Assembly: GCA_023411175.1 (NCBI GenBank)
Contig: JAEYPB010000036.1
Span: 1 to 36,102, forward strand
DNA length: 36,102 bases
Source of the DNA: Bacillota bacterium
GTDB lineage: Bacteria > Bacillota > Clostridia > Christensenellales > Aristaeellaceae
Direction of reading: 5' to 3'
How positions within the stretch are numbered: position 1 is the stretch's first letter; every line of letters begins with the position of its first letter. Made by a program: the position numbers and the translations under genes. This document shows positions 10,501 to 16,850 of this stretch, in pieces. The notes beneath the pieces are model-generated. The model saw only the letters and a program-made list of their open reading frames with translations, did no database searches and had not been told where the DNA came from.

Positions 10501-12066
10501 CAGCTGGTTCAACGCCTTGACCGCGCCGCGCTTGCGCTCGTGACCGCGCCATAGGCTGTCCGCCTCTGCGTAGCGGCGCTCGCGCTGCAAGTAATGGTAC
10601 TTTTCGCAGCCGAAACGGCGGTTCATCTCGGCCACCCGGCCGCGAAGCAGTGCGACGAGCGCCTCATCCGCGGGATTTTCGCGCTCGGGGGCATCGGAAA
10701 AATCGCACAGCAGCAGGTATTCCACGTTGTCGTCCCCGTCCAGCGCGCCCAGCGCCTCGAAGCCGTCTGCCAGCGCCTTTGCACGGGTTTCGCCGGAGAC
10801 CAGCGCCGGCACCAGAACCAGCGTCCGGGCGTCGTCCGGCACCCGGCGCATGTCGAGCTTCAAGAGTTTTCTGGGCGCGAGGCTCCGCGCGCCGACGTAG
10901 CCCGCGATCAGTTCCGCGAAGCGGCAGGCCAGCGGCAGCGCCGGAATCAACCAAAGGATGCCGCCCAAAAACGCGGCGAGGAGGATCAGGATCACAGCGG
11001 ACAGCGCATAAAGAAGGAGCGCGAGGCCGTTGCCGGAAGGGTCCGGAATCCGCCTCTTGAGCGCTGTCCTGGGATGCCCCAGCGCGGCGAGCAGCGCGCG
11101 GCGGCCGTCGTCGTCGTACAGCCACCAGCACACGCCGCCCTGGACACCTTCGAGGCCCGCGGCTTCGTCCGCCGCGCGGCGGGCTACGGTCAGTTCGCTC
11201 TGGCCGGTGGCCTTCGCGATGGCGGAGACCTCCTCCCGGACGGCGGTACGGGACTCCTCGTCCATCCTGGGATACACGCCGGAGGGGTCCTGCCTCAGCA
11301 GCTTTTCGGTGCGGCTGAGGCGATCGAAGGCTGTGGCCCAGTCCAGCGCCTCCAGCATCCGGAAGCCCGACATGATGTTGGACAGCCACAGCTTGTCCAG
11401 CGCCTGCCGCTCGTGCTCGAGGCGTATGACCACCTCGGAATCCTCGCCCCGCCGCCCCAGCCACTCGTCCAGCGCGCGCCGCGCCGCCGGCATCTCCTGT
11501 TCGTGGGTCAACTGCAGCGCGCGCTCAAAGAACGCGCCGGAATTCTTGGCGCGCAGCGCGCCCAGCCTTGCGCCGGAGTTTACCCAGTCCTCCGCCGCCA
11601 GCCGCTCCCGCTGGGCAGCGACCACCCGGCGACCTACCGATTCGAACGCCGCGCATAGCTCGACGGCCAGTGCTTCGGGGATTCGCCACAGCTCCCCCAT
11701 GGTCAGCGGCTGAATCTCGTCGAAGGCGGAAACGGCCTCCGCCAGGCGCTCGAAGGTGACCAGTTCGTCGCCGCCCGCCGAAAGCGCCCGCGCAAGGTGT
11801 TGCACGCGGGGCGTGCCGCCCGAGGCGGGGAGGGGCACGCCCCGCCGAAGGGACAGCGCGCTTTCGCCCACCTGGCGCACGTTGTCGCGCAGCCACTCCA
11901 TCGCCGGCACGCCGGGGCTCCCCGAGAGGCGCGCCACCTGCGCGGCCAGCGCACGCAGCGCCCGCGGACGCGCGCCCAAAAGCCGCATCGGCGCGCGCTC
12001 CGAGGCGGTGAGCGTCACAGCCAGCGCGCGCACACGCCGCATCAGCGCGTCCCCGGGTTGATTCAT
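4540..12066 (-). CDS. Cyclic beta-1,2-glucan synthase-like protein (GT84-GH94)
   Basis: A giant 2508-residue membrane enzyme with the architecture of NdvB/Cgs. Residues 1-330 are an alpha-helical N-terminal region, with membrane segments at about 345-385. A GT84 glycosyltransferase domain has LVLVPALV, the DAD motif at Asp553/Asp555, SHDLIEG near 655 and RWTRGDWQL at 694-702. More membrane segments follow (about 720-860). The glycoamylase-like domain carries WSGTAFEYLMP and SHMAHHQGM (near 1225). The C-terminal GH94 phosphorylase-type domain has FRDQLQD at 2063-2069, HWWHPERTG near 2103 and GDWNDGM at 2195-2201. In Cgs these parts polymerise UDP-glucose, release the ring and control chain length. 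The ATG at 12066 follows GGAGGGGG. It is somewhat shorter than alphaproteobacterial Cgs (about 2800-2870). No glucan exporter (NdvA/Cgt) is adjacent. Linkage and ring closure are inferred from the family. Confidence 0.9.
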   Translation of the reverse strand: MNQPGDALMRRVRALAVTLTASERAPMRLLGARPRALRALAAQVARLSGSPGVPAMEWLRDNVRQVGESALSLRRGVPLPASGGTPRVQHLARALSAGGDELVTFERLAEAVSAFDEIQPLTMGELWRIPEALAVELCAAFESVGRRVVAAQRERLAAEDWVNSGARLGALRAKNSGAFFERALQLTHEQEMPAARRALDEWLGRRGEDSEVVIRLEHERQALDKLWLSNIMSGFRMLEALDWATAFDRLSRTEKLLRQDPSGVYPRMDEESRTAVREEVSAIAKATGQSELTVARRAADEAAGLEGVQGGVCWWLYDDDGRRALLAALGHPRTALKRRIPDPSGNGLALLLYALSAVILILLAAFLGGILWLIPALPLACRFAELIAGYVGARSLAPRKLLKLDMRRVPDDARTLVLVPALVSGETRAKALADGFEALGALDGDDNVEYLLLCDFSDAPERENPADEALVALLRGRVAEMNRRFGCEKYHYLQRERRYAEADSLWRGHERKRGAVKALNQLLLTGDDSQFTPERADAGRLYERAFRYVVTLDADTRALPDDIRRLIGAIHHPNNRVRFEDGVRKGYALIAPRVEQSCAPNRFARLMAGEGGLSSYPVAASNLLMDVSGRGAFCGKGVYDVKAFHSAAAKLPDNAILSHDLIEGLLAGAALATDVAVYDDFPQSPSGYLRRLERWTRGDWQLVRFIPMAPDALGKWMLLSNLARSLAPAAALTIIIAGLWGGGAKALLVGFAYAFLPAVLPPSRAALRRAVAALALLPAEAAYTVSAAVRALYRQFRTGRRLLEWVPAADAEGAPARDLTVIAARVAAILTVPGFFSAAYALPAACLAALFLAAPGWLKYLAAPTVHEALSDHEKDELLALARATWRFFESQTPEDGPGLPPDNLQLDPPVGQAPRTSPTNIGLYMLACVSAQLLGLIDADAMRRRLARTVETLENLEKWHGHLYNWFDTQALKPLKPRYVSSVDGGNLAACLMTCAALIEPLDAPLARRLGALVRSMDFSKLYDSTRNLFYIGYDAERDALSSGHYDLLASESRILSFAAMALRQAPVKHWAKLGRGMARSGRRAALISWSGTAFEYLMPMLFMRAPKGSLLHETERAVVAAQASLGAPWGVSESGYNAFDLLMNYQYRAFGLPSLSLRGTAFERVIAPYASILALPVDPGAAMRNLDAMQRAGFQGPMGLYEAVDYAPERLPDGESHRVVFSHMAHHQGMILAAIANALCGDALAKAFSGIPEVRLLSLLLSEKPARGAFRRAQSEPEPEAPRARQGIHAGCPASGRGDSHLLYGGGTTAFLTAAGTGFVRAKGILLSRWSARPDTNDGIWVHVRVPSKRLTFAASGLTGRLASSQRVRFEAGSLQVLTRTDELECRLTACISPEDGALIQRLELTSHAAQPLEVEITGAFKVALGAEADIKAHPAFQNLFVRARFEDGALVFTRKPRSGGRHPMLLYALSGAEGLKISHEIDLERLIGREGSIADAETFARVFSNNVGATLNPCAALKTSLTLAPGGRRQLAFVAGVAGDEEALSRMRVRHMAAEDARRSLLLAGSQARSMLEFLGLTPARHQLLQRASRLVMFPRRDFCPPPCRLAISGLWALGISGDLPLITVRVTSTAQMVLVRDALRAHEFYRAMGVWCDLVLVNDYGNDYEQPVRDALRDQVAASHLADMVLEPGGAFPLEGASLSGAQNALLEAVSAMYVSGSEPVDAALRGFLRSLPADEEAPRARLRGGFSLADEPLEKFNGWGGFARGGYVIDLLPGKPTPAPWCNVLANAGGFGSLVSERGGGFTFAKNSRSGRLTPFTNDPLHEGKGERLQLSDGRAYASLLPEQRGLAQPFRVEHRPGVSRFSSGAGTLLWTVEQFVDVDLPAKCLLMTIHNSGGLARSLRLIASVDWLMGVNGDDARLIRTFPEPPMLMASGSMEGHGFAALLTGDGRPPETLEIDPALGLRAQIALPPGGTVTAQFIIGWSPVREGCREVLSAWGAGQARLDRTRERWEDLTSRIVPETGDDICDQMLGRWLPAQALAGRIWGRAGLYQAGGAFGFRDQLQDMLSMIPIEPGMVRAHLLLCAARQFEAGDVMHWWHPERTGVRTRMSDDLLFLPYVAAAYVTETGDRGVMAEEAPYLRDVPIPDGDDDWYGAPEVSELSESLDAHCLRAIRRAASMTGVHGLPLMGAGDWNDGMSRVGDGSGESVWLGQFLSVVAEDYAKITESEEVKEELHEIARRMRAAVEEHGWDGAWYRRAFFGDGAPLGSAASEGGCRIDLIAQCWAVAAGLDPERCLTAMDSAWTQLYDPEHRIIKLLTPPLTGSPRDPGYIARYPAGIRENGGQYSHAACWAVMAFSIMGDAARAWQALESLLPPNHAATEADALNYRVEPYVIAADVYGEPPFAGRGGWTWYTGAAAWLCRAAVRYLLGYEREGNRARLRALIHPDRSEAGLTIRFGSASYRLRALRGREGISLDGRAVAGEFIELIDDGRVHEALFPERKPL

Positions 12067-12173
12067 GCAGAAACCCCCTCCGTTTAAAAGCGCAGTTCTG
12101 AAGGAAGCTTGTACAAAACCGGCGGACTGTATTCATTTTTTGCTGGAATGTGACAGGGCGTGTCGCTCGGCGC

Positions 12174-12194
12174 GCAAATTTCGTTGTAATTTGC
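12174..12194. promoter_or_regulatory. Inverted repeat over the -35 box of the HAD-GNAT promoter
   Basis: GCAAATT (12174-12180), 7-nt spacer, AATTTGC (12188-12194). The right half overlaps the -35 hexamer at 12184-12189, the usual place for a repressor operator. It also lies in the shared upstream region of the divergent glucan synthase gene. No regulator gene is adjacent. Confidence 0.35.
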
Positions 12195-12212
12195 ATAACG
12201 CTGTGATATGAT
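12184..12212 (+). promoter_or_regulatory. Promoter of the HAD-GNAT fusion gene
   Basis: TTGTAA (12184-12189), 17-nt spacer, TATGAT (12207-12212). The predicted start is at about 12219, leaving a leader of about 19 nt. The upstream in-frame ATG at 12208 is inside the -10 box and so cannot be the start of this transcript's protein. Confidence 0.6.
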
Positions 12213-12237
12213 TATCCCCGCGAAGGATGGTGCGGGG

Positions 12238-13317
12238 ATGAAAAAGCTGGGAATTCTCTTCGATATGGACGGCGTTCTGGTTGATTCCGAACCGGTGATT
12301 ACCGCCGCGGCCTGCGAGGCGCTGAACCGCCTCGGCATCCCGGCCGTGCATGAGGATTTTAAACCCTTTACCGGCATGGGCGAAAACCGCTTTCTGGGCG
12401 GCGTGGCCGAAAAGTACGGCCGCGATTTCGACCTGTCCATGAAGGCGCTCTGTTACGAAATCTACGGCGAGCTGGTGGATTCCGCGCTCAAAATCTACGA
12501 CGGAACCAAGCCGATGCTGGCGCGTTTTCAGCGCGAAGGTCGGAAGATGGCGCTGGCCTCCAGCGCGGACCTTATCAAGGTCCGCCACAACCTGCGCGTC
12601 GCGGGCATTCCGTTTTCAACCTTTCAGTCGGTCGTGACCGGCGACGACGTGGAGCGCAAAAAGCCCTTTCCGGACGTCTACCTGATGGCGGCAAAGGAGG
12701 CGGGACTTGCCCCCTGCGATTGCGCCGTGGTGGAGGACGCGATTTCCGGCGTCCAGGCCGCGAAGGCTGCGGGAGCCTACGCCATCGCGGTCACGACCTC
12801 TTTCAGCGAGCAGGCGCTTGTGGCCGCCGGCGCCGATCGGGTGATTTCCGACATCGCGGAGCTGCCCGCCGCCGTCCGGGCGCTGGAGGAAGCTCTCGAC
12901 GCCTTTGAGATCCGCGAGGGCTTCGAGCGCATGGATTTCGGTCAGGTGGCGGCGCTGCTCGCCATGATGCCCTGGAGCGAGGGCATTTCCCGTTCGGAGG
13001 TCGAAATGGGCGCGCGCAACTCGACCATCGTCGTCGGCGCGTTCGAGGGAGACCGGCAGACGGGCTATGCCCGGGCGCTCTCCGACAAGACCCGCTTCTG
13101 CTACCTGATGGACGTGTGCGTCCACCCGGACAGCCGCCAGAAGGGCGCGGGCCGGGCGATGGTGGAGCGCATCCTGACCCACCCGGAGCTGCGGGATGTG
13201 TACCAGTGGATGCTCTTTACCACCAGCGCGCAGGAGTTCTACCGGGGCCTGGGCTTCGAGGAAACGAAAAGAGCGGGGAACATCATGGAGATTCGGCGGG
13301 CGCGGCCCGTCCGCTAG
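12238..13317 (+). CDS. HAD-family sugar-phosphate phosphatase/mutase fused to a GNAT acetyltransferase
   Basis: 359 residues, two enzymes in one chain. Residues 1-220 are a HAD hydrolase of the beta-phosphoglucomutase/phosphatase type. Motif I is DMDGVLVDSE (Asp9 nucleophile, Asp11), motif II is LASSA, the motif III Lys is in KKPFPDVY and motif IV is VVEDAISGVQAAKAAG. Residues from about 235 on are a GNAT acetyltransferase with VCVHPDSRQKGAGRAMVE as the acetyl-CoA loop and FYRGLGFEE near the end. The ATG at 12238 is chosen because the upstream ATG (12208) lies in the -10 box and HAD homology begins at MKKLGILFD; GAAGGA is upstream. Substrates are unknown. The fusion suggests that one metabolite, perhaps a phosphorylated amino compound, is both dephosphorylated and N-acetylated, but this is inference. 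Confidence 0.85.
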   Translation: MKKLGILFDMDGVLVDSEPVITAAACEALNRLGIPAVHEDFKPFTGMGENRFLGGVAEKYGRDFDLSMKALCYEIYGELVDSALKIYDGTKPMLARFQREGRKMALASSADLIKVRHNLRVAGIPFSTFQSVVTGDDVERKKPFPDVYLMAAKEAGLAPCDCAVVEDAISGVQAAKAAGAYAIAVTTSFSEQALVAAGADRVISDIAELPAAVRALEEALDAFEIREGFERMDFGQVAALLAMMPWSEGISRSEVEMGARNSTIVVGAFEGDRQTGYARALSDKTRFCYLMDVCVHPDSRQKGAGRAMVERILTHPELRDVYQWMLFTTSAQEFYRGLGFEETKRAGNIMEIRRARPVR

Positions 13318-13370
13318 CGGGTCTTCACAAGAAATCAACCCAAAAAATTTCGCGTTTCGCCCGTGAAGTA

Positions 13371-13399
13371 TTGACATACGCCCCCGCGTATGGTAATCT
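13371..13399 (+). promoter_or_regulatory. Promoter of rpmG-secE-nusG
   Basis: TTGACA (13371-13376), 17-nt spacer ending in TGG (extended -10), TAATCT (13394-13399). The transcript would start near 13406 and fold at once into a small hairpin (13409-13414 GCCCCC with 13418-13423 GGGGGC), probably a 5' stabilising stem rather than a terminator. Confidence 0.65.
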
Positions 13400-13468
13400 T
13401 ATCAGGCTGCCCCCGTTGGGGGCTTTGGTTGTGATAAATGAAATTTGGTCCGGTGGGAGGGAAAGCGA

Positions 13469-13630
13469 GTGGCATCCGACAAGCGCGTCAAGGTTACGCT
13501 GGCCTGCGGCGAGTGCAAGCAGCGCAACTACAATACCTTGAAGAACAAGAAAAACGACCCCGACCGTCTTGAGATGAACAAGTACTGCCGCTTCTGCAAG
13601 AAGCATACCGCGCACAAGGAGACCCGCTAA
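13469..13630 (+). CDS. rpmG: 50S ribosomal protein L33, zinc-binding form
   Basis: 53 residues starting at GTG (13469), with GGGAGG at 13455-13460 giving correct spacing; the longer in-frame ATG start lacks homology. The sequence RVKVTLACGECKQRNYNT followed by YCRFCKKHT is typical of L33. Both CxxC pairs are present, so this is the zinc-containing C+ type. It is a structural protein of the large ribosomal subunit. First gene of rpmG-secE-nusG. The tRNA-Trp gene often found between rpmG and secE in Bacillota is absent here. Confidence 0.95.
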   Translation: MASDKRVKVTLACGECKQRNYNTLKNKKNDPDRLEMNKYCRFCKKHTAHKETR

Positions 13631-13661
13631 GCCTTTGGGCGTAAGACGAGGAGTGAAGCGC

Positions 13662-13922
13662 ATGGCGAAGGACACCGAGGTCAGCAAGGAGAAAGCCGGC
13701 TTCTTCAAGAAGATTGGCCTGTTCTTCAAGAATTTTTTCTGGAAGATCGTGAACAGCTTCCGGAACATGGCCTCCGAGCTTAAGAAGGTCACCTGGCCCA
13801 CCCGGCCCGAGTTGATCAACTACTCGCTGGTCGTGCTGGTCTTCATGGTGGCGATGGCGATCATTATCGGCATCATCGATTTCGGCGCCGCCAAATTCTC
13901 CCAGTGGATCATCGGGGCTTAA
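13662..13922 (+). CDS. secE: Preprotein translocase subunit SecE
   Basis: 86 residues with the single-span SecE layout. A charged cytoplasmic N-terminus is followed by the conserved amphipathic helix ELKKVTWPTRPEL (about 46-58) and one membrane helix, SLVVLVFMVAMAIIIGII. SecE clamps SecY in the SecYEG channel. The ATG at 13662 is preceded by GAGGAG at 13648-13653; an earlier in-frame ATG at 13635 has no good ribosome-binding site. It sits 31 nt after rpmG and 9 nt before nusG, the standard order. Confidence 0.95.
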   Translation: MAKDTEVSKEKAGFFKKIGLFFKNFFWKIVNSFRNMASELKKVTWPTRPELINYSLVVLVFMVAMAIIIGIIDFGAAKFSQWIIGA

Positions 13923-13931
13923 GGAGAAGCT

Positions 13932-14459
13932 ATGTCAGAGCATCAAGAGCCCCAGTGGTACGTTGTGCATACCTATTCCGGGTATGAGAATAAGGTCAAG
14001 GCCAACCTTGAAAAATCCGTTGAGAACAACGGCATGCAGGATCTGATCTTCGAGGTCAAGATCCCCATCGAGGAAGCGGTCGAGATCAAAAACAACAAGC
14101 GCAAGACGGTTCAGCGCAAGCTGCTGCCGGGCTATGTGATGGTTCGCATGATCATGACCAACGAGTCCTGGTACCTGGTGCGCAACACGCGCGGGGTGAC
14201 GGGCTTCGTGGGTCCCGGATCGCGCCCGACCCCTCTTTCGGAGACCGATTTCAGCGCAATCGGCGAAAACCGCGTCGCCACCCGGATCGACATCCAGCCG
14301 GGCGACGAGGTACGCATTCTCGCCGGGTTGTTTGAAAACTTCACCGGGCGCGTGGTTTCCATCGACGCCGGCGCGCAGAAGGTCCGGGTCATGGTGCCCA
14401 TGCTCAAGCGCGAGACCGCCGTCGATCTCGAGTATGACGAGGTCGTCCGCGCGGAATAG
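13932..14459 (+). CDS. nusG: Transcription termination/antitermination factor NusG
   Basis: 175 residues, usual length. The N-terminal NGN domain starts WYVVHTYSGYENKVKANL and includes KLLPGYVMVRM and VRNTRGVTGFVG, the RNA-polymerase-binding face. A C-terminal KOW domain (about 125-175) has GDEVRILAGLFENFTGRV. NusG binds elongating RNA polymerase and modulates pausing and Rho- or ribosome-coupled events. AAGGAG at 13921-13926 overlaps the secE stop, so the two genes are closely coupled. Confidence 0.97.
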   Translation: MSEHQEPQWYVVHTYSGYENKVKANLEKSVENNGMQDLIFEVKIPIEEAVEIKNNKRKTVQRKLLPGYVMVRMIMTNESWYLVRNTRGVTGFVGPGSRPTPLSETDFSAIGENRVATRIDIQPGDEVRILAGLFENFTGRVVSIDAGAQKVRVMVPMLKRETAVDLEYDEVVRAE

Positions 14460-14496
14460 AGCTGCCGCCCTGCTGGCAATTTCAGAGGGCTATCGA

Positions 14497-14582
14497 CCGC
14501 CGTCGGGGTTCGCCCTTTCGGCGGCGCATTCGCGGGCGCGGCCCGCATCGAACGCTGAATTCCCGCCTGCGGCGGGCTTCAG
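14497..14582 (+). promoter_or_regulatory. Structured spacer/leader upstream of rplK
   Basis: The 183-nt nusG-rplK gap holds three consecutive hairpins: 14497-14502 with 14519-14524 (enclosing a GGG/CCC pair), 14532-14537 with 14541-14546, and 14562-14567 with 14571-14576. The last is extended by CTGAA 14555-14559 / TTCAG 14578-14582. None has a T-run. In many bacteria ribosomal protein L1 represses its own operon through a leader structure here; this is a candidate for that, not a recognised motif. No convincing separate promoter was found. Confidence 0.4.
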
Positions 14583-14642
14583 AGTGGGAGGGGCAACCAA
14601 GGGTTGTTCCGCTTCACCACATAATGTAGAGGAGGATACCCC

Positions 14643-15068
14643 ATGGCCAAGAAAGTAACGGCAATGATTAAGCTGCAGGTCAACGCCGGCAAGGCGACGC
14701 CCGCGCCGCCGATCGGCCCGGCGCTGGGTCAGCATGGCGTGAACATCCCCGGCTTTTGCAAGGAGTTCAACGACCGTACCGCAAAGCAGGTCGGCCTGAT
14801 CATCCCGGTGGTCATCACCGTCTATCAGGACCGCTCCTTCACCTTCATCACCAAGACGCCGCCCGCCGCCGTGCTCATCAAGAAGGCCTGCGGCCTCGAG
14901 CACGCCTCCGGTAAGCCCAACCGTGAAAAGGTCGCCAACATCACCAATGCGCAGATCCGCGAAATCGCGGAGCTCAAAATGCCCGACCTCAACGCCGCTT
15001 CCGTCGAAGCCGCGATGAGCATGGTCGCTGGCACCGCGCGCTCGATGGGCGTCGTCGTCGTCGACTGA
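14643..15068 (+). CDS. rplK: 50S ribosomal protein L11
   Basis: 141 residues, standard length. MIKLQVNAGKATPAPPIGPALGQHG and INIPGFCKEFN-like sequence at the start, then the C-terminal rRNA-binding domain ending AASVEAAMSMVAGTARSMG. It forms part of the GTPase-associated centre with 23S rRNA and L10/L12. GAGGAGG lies at 14630-14636. Co-transcribed with rplA. Confidence 0.97.
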   Translation: MAKKVTAMIKLQVNAGKATPAPPIGPALGQHGVNIPGFCKEFNDRTAKQVGLIIPVVITVYQDRSFTFITKTPPAAVLIKKACGLEHASGKPNREKVANITNAQIREIAELKMPDLNAASVEAAMSMVAGTARSMGVVVVD

Positions 15069-15126
15069 TTCCAGCCGAAATAATGTGGGAGGACACAGTG
15101 CCGCTAATACCACAAGGAGGATATTC

Positions 15127-15813
15127 ATGAAGCAGGGCAAAAAATATTCGGACAGCATGAAGCTGATTGACCGCCTGAAGGCCTATGACCCGGAGGAGGC
15201 CGTCTCCCTCGTCAAGCAGACCGCAAAGGCCAAGTTTGATGAAACGGTTGAGCTCCACGTCCGCCTGGGCGTCGACCCCCGCCACGCCGATCAGCAGGTG
15301 CGCGGCACGGTCGTGCTGCCCCACGGCACCGGCAGAACCAAGTCGGTCCTCGTGATCTGCAAGGCCGACAAGGCCAAGGAAGCCGAGGCCGCCGGTGCGG
15401 ATTTCGTCGGCGCCGAGGACATGATCGCCAAGATTCAGGGCGGCTGGTTCGGCTTTGACGTGATGGTCGCCACCCCGGACATGATGGGTCTCGTCGGCCG
15501 CCTGGGCCGCGTGCTTGGTCCCAAGGGCCTCATGCCCAACCCGAAGACCGGCACCGTCACGATGGACATCGCCCGCGCGATCACCGAGATCAAAGCCGGT
15601 AAGGTCGAGTACCGCGTCGACAAGACCGCCATCATCCACTGCCCCGTGGGCAAGGCTTCCTTTGAAGAAGGCAAGCTGGGCGAGAACCTGAAGACGCTGA
15701 TGGAGGCCATCATCAAGGCCAAGCCGTCGACGGCGAAGGGCACCTACATCCGCTCCGCGGTGCTCTCCAGCACCATGGGCCCGGGCATCAAGCTCAACTC
15801 GCTGAAGTTCTAA
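15127..15813 (+). CDS. rplA: 50S ribosomal protein L1
   Basis: 228 residues. MKQGKKYSDSMKLIDRLK is the normal L1 N-terminus. GRTKSVLVICKADKAKEAEAAG and LGRVLGPKGLMPNPKTGTV are the family's rRNA-binding segments. The ATG at 15127 follows AAGGAGG (15113-15119); a longer in-frame start at 15085 adds non-homologous residues. L1 forms the mobile stalk near the ribosomal E site and in many bacteria represses its own mRNA. A strong terminator follows, separating it from rplJ. Confidence 0.97.
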   Translation: MKQGKKYSDSMKLIDRLKAYDPEEAVSLVKQTAKAKFDETVELHVRLGVDPRHADQQVRGTVVLPHGTGRTKSVLVICKADKAKEAEAAGADFVGAEDMIAKIQGGWFGFDVMVATPDMMGLVGRLGRVLGPKGLMPNPKTGTVTMDIARAITEIKAGKVEYRVDKTAIIHCPVGKASFEEGKLGENLKTLMEAIIKAKPSTAKGTYIRSAVLSSTMGPGIKLNSLKF

Positions 15814-15824
15814 TAGATTTGCTG

Positions 15825-15863
15825 GCGCCGGAAAACCGCGAAGCGGAATTCCGGCGCTTTTTT
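15825..15863 (+). terminator. Terminator of rplK-rplA
   Basis: GCGCCGGAA (15825-15833) pairs with TTCCGGCGC (15849-15857); the loop contains a further CCGC/GCGG stem. TTTTTT at 15858-15863 follows directly. A classical intrinsic terminator. Confidence 0.9.
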
Positions 15864-16047
15864 GCAAGTGAAATCTCTTCGCATCTCTCGCTTGCTTTGC
15901 GTAGCCCTTCAAGGCCTTGCGGCCTGTAATGCGGAAACGGCCTCCGGGCGCGCATGTCGCCTTCGGCTGCTTTATTCCATCGGGGCTGCGGCGCCGAACC
16001 CGGGGAATGCCCCGTTGCAACGATATGTCTCAATTGTCAGATTTAAC
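15864..16047. other. Spacer without recognisable gene, upstream of the rplJ promoter
   Basis: No coding region, RNA gene or repeat that I can support between the rplA terminator and the rplJ promoter. Short open frames here have no ribosome-binding site or recognisable sequence. Confidence 0.5.
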
Positions 16048-16076
16048 TTGACAAGCTATTGACGGAGATGTAAACT
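16048..16076 (+). promoter_or_regulatory. Promoter of rplJ-rplL
   Basis: TTGACA (16048-16053), 17-nt spacer, TAAACT (16071-16076). The transcript would start near 16083, just before the L10 leader. Confidence 0.65.
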
Positions 16077-16082
16077 AAAAAG

Positions 16083-16214
16083 TGCTTAAAAAATAAGCCG
16101 TGCCATAGACAGCGAGTGCGATCCGCATAAGGCCTTATGGGCCGCTCGCCGAGGCGTAGCCGGATGACACATCTATGTCGCCGTTTGCGCGTTTGGCGCA
16201 AAGGCGATTTTTTT
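16083..16214 (+). promoter_or_regulatory. L10 leader with transcription attenuator
   Basis: The leader of rplJ has the hallmarks of the ribosomal L10 leader. CCATAGACAG near 16110 and CTCGCCGAGG near 16145-16155 are the conserved strands that form the kink-turn bound by the L10-(L12)4 complex. They are separated by a CCGCATAAGGCC...GGG stem region. It ends in an intrinsic terminator: TCGCC-G-TTTGCGC (16178-16190) pairs with GCGCAAA-GGCGA (16196-16207), followed by seven Ts at 16208-16214, 36 nt before the rplJ ATG. Excess L10-L12 binding should favour this terminator, giving autoregulation. This is known biology; the match is by eye. Confidence 0.85.
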
Positions 16215-16250
16215 AGCGTCACAGACGGGACGAGAAGCGAGGTGTAAAGA

Positions 16251-16778
16251 ATGTCCAACAGTTTGGAACTCAAAAAGGTAGTCGTCGCAGACATCCGTGA
16301 AAAGTTTGAGAAGGCCCACTCCGTGGTGCTGATCGATTATCGCGGGCTGACCGTGGCGGAGGTCACCGACCTTCGCAACCAGTGCCGTGCACAGGGTGTG
16401 GAATACGTCGTGCTCAAGAACACGATGATCCGCCTCGCCGCGCAGGAGCTGGGCATCACGGGCCTTGATCCCCATTTGAACGGTCCCACCGCCGTCGCCT
16501 TCGGCATGAAGGACGCGGTGGCCCCCGCGAAGGTCATCACCGACTTCATCAAGAAGGTGAAGAAGACCTCGGTCAAGTGCGGCGTGGTCGAAAGAACCAC
16601 CATCGACGTGGCGGGCGTGCAGGCGCTCAGCGAGCTGCCGCCGAAGGAGGTCCTGATCGCGAAGATGATGGGCAGCCTGAACGCGCCCATTACCGGGTTC
16701 GTGGGCGTGCTCAGCGCGACGCTCAGGTCTCTGGTGTACGCGATCGAAGCCGTGCGCAAGCAGAAGGCCGGGGAATAA
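16251..16778 (+). CDS. rplJ: 50S ribosomal protein L10
   Basis: 175 residues. The N-terminal rRNA-binding domain contains KFEKAHSVVLIDYRGLTVAEVTDLR and VEYVVLKNTMIRLAA, and the C-terminal helix binds L7/L12 dimers. It is the base of the ribosomal stalk. A ribosome-binding site (GAGGTG) lies just upstream of the ATG. It is preceded by its autoregulatory leader and attenuator, and followed after 72 nt by rplL. Confidence 0.96.
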   Translation: MSNSLELKKVVVADIREKFEKAHSVVLIDYRGLTVAEVTDLRNQCRAQGVEYVVLKNTMIRLAAQELGITGLDPHLNGPTAVAFGMKDAVAPAKVITDFIKKVKKTSVKCGVVERTTIDVAGVQALSELPPKEVLIAKMMGSLNAPITGFVGVLSATLRSLVYAIEAVRKQKAGE

Positions 16779-16850
16779 CCGGTCCGCGTCCGGCGGCGTA
16801 GCCGGGCGACAACCAACATCAATTCAGCCATTAATGAGGAGGATATCATC

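Noticed and set aside
12208..12237. Upstream ATG as start of the HAD-GNAT gene
   Set aside because: This ATG lies inside the -10 box and has no ribosome-binding site; HAD homology begins at 12238.
13406..13430. Terminator or attenuator in the rpmG leader
   Set aside because: The hairpin starts only a few bases after the expected transcript start and is followed by TTTGGTT, not a T-run; a 5' stabilising stem is more likely.
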